Origin: CBDAQD01 sp965275905
Lineage (GTDB): Bacteria > Pseudomonadota > Alphaproteobacteria > Rhizobiales > JAJFHC01
Direction: 5' to 3'
Length of the DNA: 64,000 nt
NCBI GenBank assembly: GCA_965275905.1
Contig: CBDHYJ010000045.1
Coordinates: forward strand, 1-64,000
Under the pieces are notes generated by a model. The model made no database searches, was not told the DNA's origin, and saw nothing but the letters and a program-made list of their open reading frames with translations. Position numbers and translations under genes: made by a program. This document shows, one piece after another, positions 14,670-21,777 of this stretch; positions within the stretch are counted from its first letter, which is position 1; each line of letters opens with the position of its first letter.

Positions 14670-16091
14670 TCAGTTCTGTTGTGACGAGAAATTCTGCGTG
14701 GCGCTGACCTGCTTCTTTTTTCTCGGCTTTTTCTTCTTTCTCGTGGTCGCCTTCTTTTTTCTGGTCTTCTTTTTGACAGCCTTCTTCTTTTTCCGGCTCT
14801 TCTTTTTGACGGCCTTCTTGCGCTTGCCCTTCTTCTTGACGGCCTTCTTTTTCTTCTTCTTTTTGGCCTTCTGGGCCGCTTTCCGCTTCCTCTCCTGCTC
14901 GGCAAGCACGGCCGGCGGCGGCTTGAACGCGTCCGGCGAGAACAGCGTGCAAGACGTGTTCTGCTTCTTCAGGTGGTCGCAGACATGCTGGGCCTGTTCC
15001 TGATCGAAGCCGGACATCACCGCTGCAAGACGGCCACCGGCCCGGTAGTCCTTCACAACGGACCCCCGTCCCGCATAGACCACATTGCGCAGTGCCAGCA
15101 GATTCTCGCTCATGACCTGATAGGCCGCTTTCGCGTTCGGGAACCGCCCGAAGTCGACGCCCCAGCCGCGAACCTGCCAGTAGCCAGCGACACGCACCGG
15201 CGCGCGCTTCTTGCAGACCACGGGTTGCATGTTCTTCGGCGTCCGCTGGAAGAACCCGCCGTTCGAGAACTGGCCGACCGTCTTGCCTTCCTTGCCGTTC
15301 TTGGCAAATCCGCCCTCAAGCGAGTCCTTTGCCAGTTTCATCCTGCTCCAGCCGGATTGCGAGCCAAGGATCACGGCGACCAGCCGCCGTCCATTGCGGG
15401 TCGCCGACGCCACCAGATTGTATCCCGACGCACAGATGAAGCCGGTTTTCATGCCGTCGGCATCCTGCATGTGCTTGAGCAGGCTGTTGCGGGCGCGGAA
15501 GTTGCGCCTGCCGATCTTGACCGACTGCATCTTGAAGTAACGGGCATACTCCGGGAACTGGTCGATGATCGCCTGCGCCAACAGGCCCATGTCCCTGGCC
15601 GTCGTCACCTGCCTCGGGTCGGGCAGTCCGTGCGGATTGGCGAAATACGTTCCGGACATGCCCAGGCGCCGTGCCCACGCGTTCATCAGCTTGACGAAGC
15701 GCTCTTCGGATCCCGCAACCGCTTCCCCGAGCGTAACAGCGAGATCGTTGGCCGAGCGCACGATCACCGCCTCCAACGCCTTGTTGACGGAGATTTTCGA
15801 GCCGACAGGCAACCCGATCTTGCTGGGCGGCTGCGACGCGGCGTTGCGGGTAACCTCGATCTTTGTATCCAGGGTCAGCTTGCCGTCACGGATCGCATGA
15901 AACGTGAGGAAGGATGTCATCAGCTTGGTCAGTGATGCCGGATACCAGGGCGCCCCGGCCTGTTCCGCATGAACGACCTCACCGGTCTCCGCATCGAATA
16001 CCAGCAAGGGCGCGGCAACAGCGGTTACCGGACGCAATGCCGCCAGCGCAACTGCACTCGCCAGTATCACCAGTAACCTGAAACGCAACAT
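14670..16091 (-). CDS. D-alanyl-D-alanine carboxypeptidase with SPOR-like domain and lysine-rich tail
   Basis: A secreted penicillin-binding protein (peptidase S11). The frame is open to 16355, but the signal peptide starts at ATG 16091 (M-L-R-F-R-L-L-V-I-L-A), giving 473 residues. The catalytic motifs are S-L-T-K (about residue 53), S-A-N (about 110) and K-T-G (about 210). After the catalytic domain comes a SPOR-like peptidoglycan-binding region (P-V-R-V-A-G-Y-W-Q-V-R-G-W-G-V-D-F-G). The last 70 residues are about two thirds Lys and Arg in repeated A-V-K-K-K and K-R-K-K blocks. Such a tail is not needed for the enzyme and may bind anionic polymers at the envelope. Its DNA is a strongly purine-rich tract. 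Confidence 0.9.
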   Translation of the reverse strand: MLRFRLLVILASAVALAALRPVTAVAAPLLVFDAETGEVVHAEQAGAPWYPASLTKLMTSFLTFHAIRDGKLTLDTKIEVTRNAASQPPSKIGLPVGSKISVNKALEAVIVRSANDLAVTLGEAVAGSEERFVKLMNAWARRLGMSGTYFANPHGLPDPRQVTTARDMGLLAQAIIDQFPEYARYFKMQSVKIGRRNFRARNSLLKHMQDADGMKTGFICASGYNLVASATRNGRRLVAVILGSQSGWSRMKLAKDSLEGGFAKNGKEGKTVGQFSNGGFFQRTPKNMQPVVCKKRAPVRVAGYWQVRGWGVDFGRFPNAKAAYQVMSENLLALRNVVYAGRGSVVKDYRAGGRLAAVMSGFDQEQAQHVCDHLKKQNTSCTLFSPDAFKPPPAVLAEQERKRKAAQKAKKKKKKKAVKKKGKRKKAVKKKSRKKKKAVKKKTRKKKATTRKKKKPRKKKQVSATQNFSSQQN

Positions 16092-16219
16092 CCGCGACCC
16101 CGCTGAATCAACTTCCAGTATGATCTGGACGCCACCAAAGGGGAACCCTCCAGTGGGAGATTGGCACAGAGTTTTTTTGTCACGGGTTAACCGGCGCCGA
16201 AAACGGCGATAATGCAGGC

Positions 16220-17020
16220 ATGCGAGCAGCGCTTTCGATGTACGACCTTCCCGAGGTCGCGCACAATAATGACGAATTGTGGCGGACAATGGCCGGTGAA
16301 TTGTCATGCGCCGGTTTTGACAACGTGCCTGATTCGCTCGACAGGGAAACGGCAACCGTGGAGCTCTGGGTCGCCGAAGACCTCCTGATCTCGCAGACCT
16401 GCGGCTATCCCCTTACGCACGCCCTTGCCGGCAGAGTGAGGGTCGTGGCGACCCCCTGTTACGACGCGCCGGGCTGCGATGGCCCGAACTATTGCAGCAT
16501 CGTGATGTCCCGGACCGACGGCCCACACTCCATCGACCAGTTGCGCGGCTGCCGCGCCGCGTACAACAGCACGGATTCCCAGTCCGGCTATGCAGCGTTC
16601 CGGGCGTTGATCGCACCCCACGCCAACGGCGGCCGGGTATTCTCCGCGACGGTCGAGACCGGCAGCCACGCTGCTTCGTTGCAGGCCGTTCAGGCGGGAC
16701 GTGCCGACGTATGCGCCATTGATGCCGTAACACTCGAATTGCTGCGCCGGCACCGCCCGGGCGCCGTACAGGGCCTGACAGAAATTGCCCGCACGCCCGC
16801 GGCACCCGGCCTGCCCCTGATCACGTCGGCATCAGCCACCGATGAGACAGTCACCGCCATCCGCTCGGCACTGAACAGGGTCATCGACCGACACGACCTT
16901 GCGGTCCACCGCAACGCCCTGCTGCTGCGGGATTTCGCGGTCCTGAACGATGATGCCTACCGGCAGATCCTCGATATGGAGCAGCACTGCCTGGACCTCG
17001 GCTATCCTCGCCTCGCCTGA
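16220..17020 (+). CDS. PhnD-like periplasmic-binding-fold protein without signal peptide
   Basis: The 266-residue protein has the PBP2 fold of PhnD-type phosphate/phosphonate binding proteins: start A-A-L-S-M-Y-D-L-P-E, then L-L-I-S-Q-T-C-G-Y-P-L, V-V-A-T-P-C-Y, the S-x-D-Q-L-R-G-C-R-A-A-Y-N-S-x-D-S-Q-S-G-Y segment that lines the ligand site, and A-D-V-C-A-I-D-A-V-T. It has no signal peptide and no adjacent permease or ATPase, so it is unlikely to be a transport receptor. It could be a cytoplasmic sensor or enzyme. It is divergent from the D,D-carboxypeptidase. The ligand is unknown. Confidence 0.75.
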   Translation: MRAALSMYDLPEVAHNNDELWRTMAGELSCAGFDNVPDSLDRETATVELWVAEDLLISQTCGYPLTHALAGRVRVVATPCYDAPGCDGPNYCSIVMSRTDGPHSIDQLRGCRAAYNSTDSQSGYAAFRALIAPHANGGRVFSATVETGSHAASLQAVQAGRADVCAIDAVTLELLRRHRPGAVQGLTEIARTPAAPGLPLITSASATDETVTAIRSALNRVIDRHDLAVHRNALLLRDFAVLNDDAYRQILDMEQHCLDLGYPRLA

Positions 17021-17181
17021 TCCCCGGCACGGCCACGAGCAACCCAATCCGCCAAAGGCACAATGACGCTGAACCGTTTTGCCGCTATAGTTGCTGCAGG
17101 CGGCAGAACCATGGCGCGCCCGGACACAAAACTGCCGCGATGAACCAACGGGCGCAACCGGAACGTTCAGGGAGTGAAAAC

Positions 17182-17496
17182 ATGGCCATGGACCAGGACA
17201 TTCACGTCACCGTCAATCTGTCCGATCTGCAGCTTTCGCCGGTGTCGGACGAGTTGATCGCGAAATACGACATTCCGACCGAGACAGCCGGCGCCGTGAT
17301 CACGTCGGATGGCGACCTTCAGGGCGGCGTCATTTCCAGGATGCAGTCCGACAGATACGAGCTTTTCGTGACATCACCCGAAGACGTCGTCAGAGGTGTG
17401 GACAAGATGAAGGGCCTCGGCGACGACACAGCGCTCTTTCGTTTCAACAAGCGCAATGACAGCTACAGCTGGATCAAGGTACGGCTAGTCGGTTAA
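17182..17496 (+). CDS. Stand-alone PDZ-like domain protein
   Basis: The 104-residue product (ATG 17182 with AGGGAG 8 bases upstream; the frame is open to 17140) is not a named family to me. By eye it follows the second PDZ domain of DegP/Do-type proteases: L-x-L-S-P-V-S-D-E-L-I-A-K-Y-D-I-P matches the opening L-S-P-L-T-P-E-L, A-G-A-V-I-T-S matches the carboxylate-binding strand, and T-S-P-E-D-V-V-R-G-V-D-K-M-K matches the last helix, followed by a final beta strand. No signal peptide or protease domain is present. A cytoplasmic adaptor is possible. It stands alone between the PhnD-like gene and the peptide transporter operon. Confidence 0.5.
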   Translation: MAMDQDIHVTVNLSDLQLSPVSDELIAKYDIPTETAGAVITSDGDLQGGVISRMQSDRYELFVTSPEDVVRGVDKMKGLGDDTALFRFNKRNDSYSWIKVRLVG

Positions 17497-17907
17497 CCGC
17501 CGTCGCACCGAATGATAAGTTCAATATACAAAACATGATTTTCACTATAACGTACGACCGGGCAAAGGATTGGGAGTAAGACCATTCTGCCCAAAAAGGT
17601 CGCTTCCGGCGCATGGGCGAAATGCACTAGCGCTGTAGAGTGGAAGCGGTGAGAAAGACAAAAGCGGGAAACGCAACGGTGAGTGCAAGGGGAGACGTTT
17701 ATTCTGGCGTATTTTGCGCAGCCTTCGGGTCGTGCGCCGTTGGGCCGCTATTCTCATTCAAAACTGGTGTCGGCACTCCGCTTGCCGGCAGCAAATTCAT
17801 CGCCCTTGGGTCATCGCATGCCATCGTGCCGGGCGCGACGGTTGTGCGGCGGCTGAGCGGGCTATGAACTCACGACGACTGTCTGTGTCACATTGGGAGC
17901 AATAAAC
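17497..17907. other. Gene-free promoter region before the ABC transporter operon
   Basis: This stretch of 411 bases holds no convincing gene; short open frames (such as 17640-17867) lack a ribosome site and resemble no protein. Bases 17515-17560 are AT-rich relative to their surroundings and could contain promoter elements. GGGAGC lies 7 bases before the ATG at 17908. It most likely holds the promoter and untranslated leader of the transporter operon. I could not recognise a known riboswitch. Confidence 0.5.
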
Positions 17908-19668
17908 ATGTCAGACAAGAAACACTTACTGAATAGGGACAAGCGGAGGTACATGCTGCCTTCCGAACGGGCTTGGGGGGCTGAAACGCACGTCTATCTT
18001 CCTGAGTTGTGCGACCAGCTCAACGTCGGCAAGATCCAGCGCCGCGACTTCCTTCGCCAGGCCTGCCTGCTCGGCATGACCGCAACCACCGCCTACGCTA
18101 TGGCTGACGTCCTGACCGGTGAGACCTCGCTCGTTCCGCCGGCATTGGCGCAGACGCCGAAGCCGGGCGGCACCCTGCGGGTATCCATGCGCGTTCAGGA
18201 AATGACCGACCCGGCAAGCTTTGACTGGGTGGAAAAGTCAAACGTGGCCCGTTTCATCGTCGAGCATCTGACGCGCACGAAGTCTGACAACGTGACCGTG
18301 CCCTATCTCGCCGAAAAGTGGGAAGCCTCCGACGACCTGAAGACCTGGGTCTTCAGCCTGCGCAAGGGCATCAAGTGGTCGAACGGCGACGACTTCACGT
18401 CCGCTGACGTGGCGCACACCGTCAACCGCTGGCTCGATCCGGCAACCGGTTCTTCGAACCTCGGCCTGTTCGACGCCATGGTCGAGCAGTACGACACCGG
18501 CGAAAAGGACAAGGATGGCAAGCCGAAGATGGCCAAGCGCGGCATCAAGGGCGCCGTCGAAGTCATCGACGATCACACCATCAAGTTCAACCTGAAACAG
18601 GCTGCCCTGGCCATTCCGGAGAACTTCTACAACTATCCGACGGCCATCGTTCACAAGGGCTTTGGCAAGGACTACGACGCTGATCTGTCGAAGAACCCGA
18701 TCGGTACGGGTCCGTTCAAGCTGGTCGACTTCGGCGTCGGCGAGAAGGCTATCCTCAAGAAGGATCGCGACTGGTGGGCCGGAGCGTTCCACCTCGACGA
18801 GATCCATTACTTCGACCACGGTGAAGACACCAACGCCTGGGTCGCGGCCCTCGCGTCCAAGCAGGTCGACATGGTCTACCGTCTGCCGGTTGAAGCCATC
18901 GATACGGTCAAGCGGGTTCCCGGTCTTGAGCTGGCACCGCAGACCACGGCCCAGACCGCAGTCATGCGCTTCCGCGTCACCGAGAAGCCCTTCGACAACA
19001 AGAAGGTGCGCCAGGCGATCGCGGCCTGCATGGATCACGAGGAGATCAACAAGGTCGCGTTCCGCGGTCTTGGTGTGGCGGCAGAAAACCACCACGTCTG
19101 CCCGATCCATCCGGAGTATGCCAAGCTTCCGGCGCTTAAGCGCGATCCGGAGAAGGCAAAGGCCCTTCTCAAGGAAGCCGGCATCGAAGGCGGTCTTACC
19201 GTGGAAATCGCCAATGGCGACACGGAAGGTCCGTGGATGACGGCAGCATGCTCGACCTTCAAGAAGCAGGCCGAAGCCGCAGGCATCACCATCAACATCA
19301 ACAAGATGCCCGCCAACCAGTACTGGGAAGTCTGGGACAAGGCGCCATGGGGTTACACGGCCTGGACGCACCGTCCGCTCGGAACCATGGTTCTGTCCTT
19401 GGCTTACCGTGCCGGCGTTCCGTGGAACGAGGCCGCCTACGACAATCCGGAGTTCGACAAGGCGCTTAACGCGGCCGAAGCCGAACTGGACGTCAACGAG
19501 CGCAAGAAGAAGATGGAAGTCTGCCAGCAGATTCTGCAGGACGACGCCATCATTCCTCAGCCGTTCTGGCGCACTGTCAACAAGGCAGTCAGCACACGCG
19601 TCAAGGGTCACGTGACGCACCCGACGCTGTATCACCAGTTCCACAACGTGTGGCTGGACGACGCATAA
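17908..19668 (+). CDS. Peptide/oligopeptide-type ABC transporter substrate-binding protein
   Basis: A 586-residue SBP family 5 (DppA/OppA type) receptor. After the signal region the mature part begins near Q-T-P-K-P-G-G-T-L-R-V-S. Family features are T-R-T-K-S-D-N-V-T-V-P-Y-L-A-E-K-W-E, W-V-F-S-L-R-K-G-I-K-W-S-N-G-D-D-F-T-S-A-D-V and N-P-I-G-T-G-P-F-K-L. Export is probably by Tat: Q-R-R-D-F-L-R-Q-A at about residues 44-52 precedes a hydrophobic run. The 43 residues before the twin arginines are unusually long. Start ATG 17908 is preceded by GGGAGC. It leads an operon with two permeases and a fused ATPase; whether it takes peptides or another solute is open. Confidence 0.92.
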   Translation: MSDKKHLLNRDKRRYMLPSERAWGAETHVYLPELCDQLNVGKIQRRDFLRQACLLGMTATTAYAMADVLTGETSLVPPALAQTPKPGGTLRVSMRVQEMTDPASFDWVEKSNVARFIVEHLTRTKSDNVTVPYLAEKWEASDDLKTWVFSLRKGIKWSNGDDFTSADVAHTVNRWLDPATGSSNLGLFDAMVEQYDTGEKDKDGKPKMAKRGIKGAVEVIDDHTIKFNLKQAALAIPENFYNYPTAIVHKGFGKDYDADLSKNPIGTGPFKLVDFGVGEKAILKKDRDWWAGAFHLDEIHYFDHGEDTNAWVAALASKQVDMVYRLPVEAIDTVKRVPGLELAPQTTAQTAVMRFRVTEKPFDNKKVRQAIAACMDHEEINKVAFRGLGVAAENHHVCPIHPEYAKLPALKRDPEKAKALLKEAGIEGGLTVEIANGDTEGPWMTAACSTFKKQAEAAGITININKMPANQYWEVWDKAPWGYTAWTHRPLGTMVLSLAYRAGVPWNEAAYDNPEFDKALNAAEAELDVNERKKKMEVCQQILQDDAIIPQPFWRTVNKAVSTRVKGHVTHPTLYHQFHNVWLDDA

Positions 19669-19675
19669 CACTCTC

Positions 19676-19712
19676 GCCGGGCGGGGCTCGAACAAAGCCC
19701 CGCCCGGCTTTC
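19676..19712 (+). terminator. Terminator-like hairpin after the binding-protein gene
   Basis: GCCGGGCGGGGCT (19676-19688) pairs perfectly with AGCCCCGCCCGGC (19696-19708), with a 7-base loop and then TTTCTT. It lies 8 bases after the stop of the binding-protein gene and before the permease genes. Such hairpins usually raise binding-protein output over that of the membrane parts, by partial termination and by protecting the upstream message. Confidence 0.8.
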
Positions 19713-19799
19713 TTCTGGATGTGCGCTTCGGCAAGGGGGTTGCCGAACAGGCGGTGACAAGGAGGCGCACCGTATCAACAATCTGGGTGGGGAATTCAG

Positions 19800-20732
19800 A
19801 TGCTCAAATTGATCGGACGACGGCTCGGCACAATGTTGCTGATCATGCTCGTCGTCAGTGTGCTTCTCTTCCTTATGAATGAGGGCGACCCGAGGCTGGT
19901 GGCGCGCAGCGTCCTTGGCCCGTATGCACAGCCGGAACAGTTACAGGCCTGGATCGAACAGAACGGCTACGACCGGACCATGTTCGTCCGGTACTTCGAC
20001 TGGGTGTTTCGGATATTCCAGGGCGATCTGGGCGACTCGATAATCTACAAGAAGCCGGTGAACGAGATCTTCTGGGACCGCCTGGCCAACACAGGCATTC
20101 TGGCCGGCGTAACGTTCTTCCTGATGGTCGTCATCGCGCTGGTACTCGGCGTCCTGGCCGGCATGAAGGAAGGCTCGATCCGCGACCGTTTCATCTCCTT
20201 CATCTCGATCTTCACCACGTCGATCCCGGAATATGCCAGCGCCGTTATCCTGGCCGGCATCTTCGTTTTCTGGCTCGGCTGGCTGCCCGGCACGAGTTCG
20301 ATGACCGGTGGCTTCAATGTCGTCGAACTGATCCTTCCGGTCATGGTGCTCACGCTCTACGGCTTCGGCTATGTGGCGCGCATGACCCGCGCCTCCATGG
20401 CCGAGGTCATGACGTCGAACTACATCCGGACGGCGATCCTGAAGGGCATCCCGTACAAGCGTGTGATCATGAAGCACGCGCTCAGGAACGCCCTGATCGC
20501 GCCTTTCACGGTGATCATGCTGCAGTTCAACTGGCTGCTTTCGGGTGTTGTCGTGACCGAGTTCGCCTTCGGCTACAAGGGCTTCGGAGCTCTTCTGCTG
20601 GAAGCAGCCCTTCGTCGCGACATCTTCGTCATCGAAGCCGCCGGGATCGTGGCGGTGTTCGTCGCGGTTGCCACACAGACCATTGGCGACCTCGCGTACA
20701 CCTACCTTAATCCGCGCATCCGGTTCAGTTGA
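19800..20732 (+). CDS. Peptide-type ABC transporter permease (DppB-like)
   Basis: A 310-residue inner membrane protein of the BPD_transp_1 family. It has six hydrophobic segments, the first at L-G-T-M-L-L-I-M-L-V-V-S-V-L-L-F-L, the DppB-type external loop, and the EAA motif region R-A-S-M-A-E-V-M-T-S-N-Y-I-R-T-A, with G-I-P-Y-K-R-V at the ATPase contact. It begins 131 bases after the binding protein, beyond a hairpin, and is followed after 15 bases by the second permease. Together the two permeases form the membrane channel of the importer. Confidence 0.93.
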   Translation: MLKLIGRRLGTMLLIMLVVSVLLFLMNEGDPRLVARSVLGPYAQPEQLQAWIEQNGYDRTMFVRYFDWVFRIFQGDLGDSIIYKKPVNEIFWDRLANTGILAGVTFFLMVVIALVLGVLAGMKEGSIRDRFISFISIFTTSIPEYASAVILAGIFVFWLGWLPGTSSMTGGFNVVELILPVMVLTLYGFGYVARMTRASMAEVMTSNYIRTAILKGIPYKRVIMKHALRNALIAPFTVIMLQFNWLLSGVVVTEFAFGYKGFGALLLEAALRRDIFVIEAAGIVAVFVAVATQTIGDLAYTYLNPRIRFS

Positions 20733-20747
20733 TAGGGGGACGATGAA

Positions 20748-21647
20748 ATGACTGACATTACTGAACCTGCCTCCGCGACACCGGCGAAAGCGCCATCCAA
20801 GATCGTCCAGTGGCTCAAGGCCATCGCGCTGCTGCGCGAAAGCTGGGTTGGCTCCCTCGGCGCGATCATTGTCGGCGGCTTCTTTCTGATGGCCATTCTG
20901 GCGCCGCTGATCGCTCCGTTCGATCCGAACCAGCCGATCCTGCCGTTCGCCCTTCCGGGTGCCGCGGCGCCGGACGGTGGAACGTTCTGGCTTGGAACGG
21001 ATCATCAGGGCCGCGATATCCTGTCCCGGATCATCTTCGGCGGGCAGCGGGTATTGTTCTACGCCACGGCAGCCACACTGGCGGCCTACGTGGTCGGCAT
21101 CTTGATGGGACTGTATGCGGGATATTATCGCGGCTGGGTCGACGAGGTGATCTCGTTTGTCGCCAACGTGATCCTGTCGTTCCCGGTCATGGTGCTCTAT
21201 GTGCTGATCATCGCGAAGCTTGGTGCTTCCGGCGCCAACATCATCCTGGCGGTGGTGTTCGCGAGTTCACCGGGCATCATGCGTATCGTGCGCGGCCTGA
21301 CGCTGGACATTGCAACCCGCGAATACGTGACAGCGGCCGAAACGCGTGGCGAGACGCCATTCTATATTGCCGTTGTCGAGATCCTGCCGAATGCCCGCGG
21401 ACCGCTGATCGTCGATTTCTGCCTGCGTATGGGCTACACGACGATAACGATCGGAGCCCTCGGATTCCTGGGCCTCGGCCTGCCGCCCCCGGATCCGGAC
21501 TGGGGCGGAATGATCACGGAAACCCGTGCGTTCATCACGGGCGGTTTCCCGCATATGGCAATCATTCCGGCTGTTGCCGTTTCAATGCTCGTCCTCGGCT
21601 TCAACATGCTGGCCGACGGTATGCGCGAAGTGGCGACACGCGATTGA
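20748..21647 (+). CDS. Peptide-type ABC transporter permease (DppC-like)
   Basis: A 299-residue permease with the DppC/OppC layout: a cytoplasmic N-terminus of about 40 residues, a first helix (G-A-I-I-V-G-G-F-F-L-M-A-I-L-A-P), the P-F-D-P-N-Q-P loop and G-T-D-H-Q-G-R-D-I-L-S-R-I-I-F-G-G-Q-R. The coupling-helix region is A-T-R-E-Y-V-T-A-A-E-T-R-G-E. It follows the DppB-like gene by 15 bases and is separated from the fused ATPase gene by 130 bases holding a terminator-like hairpin. Length is normal. Confidence 0.93.
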   Translation: MTDITEPASATPAKAPSKIVQWLKAIALLRESWVGSLGAIIVGGFFLMAILAPLIAPFDPNQPILPFALPGAAAPDGGTFWLGTDHQGRDILSRIIFGGQRVLFYATAATLAAYVVGILMGLYAGYYRGWVDEVISFVANVILSFPVMVLYVLIIAKLGASGANIILAVVFASSPGIMRIVRGLTLDIATREYVTAAETRGETPFYIAVVEILPNARGPLIVDFCLRMGYTTITIGALGFLGLGLPPPDPDWGGMITETRAFITGGFPHMAIIPAVAVSMLVLGFNMLADGMREVATRD

Positions 21648-21655
21648 CGAAAGAC

Positions 21656-21691
21656 CCGCGGCTCCGGAATTCCGGGGCCGCGGAGTTTTTT
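21656..21691 (+). terminator. Terminator-like hairpin between permease and ATPase genes
   Basis: CCGCGGCTCCGG (21656-21667), loop AATT, CCGGGGCCGCGG (21672-21683), then AGTTTTTT. The 12-base stem has one G-T pair. It has the form of an intrinsic terminator inside the transporter operon, so the ATPase gene may be expressed at a lower level or from its own promoter in the following 85 bases. Confidence 0.78.
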
Positions 21692-21777
21692 CGAGACGGT
21701 GCAATAACAAGAATCTCGGTCCGAAGCGCACGGCACACCGCCGCCCGAAGACCGAACAAGTTTAAGGGGAACACATC

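Noticed and set aside
14656..15003. Plus-strand frame coding for a Phe/Leu-rich, apparently membrane protein
   Set aside because: It is the mirror image of the lysine-rich tail of the D,D-carboxypeptidase; AAG/AAA codons read in reverse give Phe and Leu.
17640..17867. Short plus-strand frame before the ABC transporter
   Set aside because: It lies in the leader region, lacks a convincing start and has no recognisable protein features.
18238..19770. Minus-strand open frame of 510 codons opposite the substrate-binding protein gene
   Set aside because: It has no ribosome site or family resemblance and covers a clear gene on the other strand.
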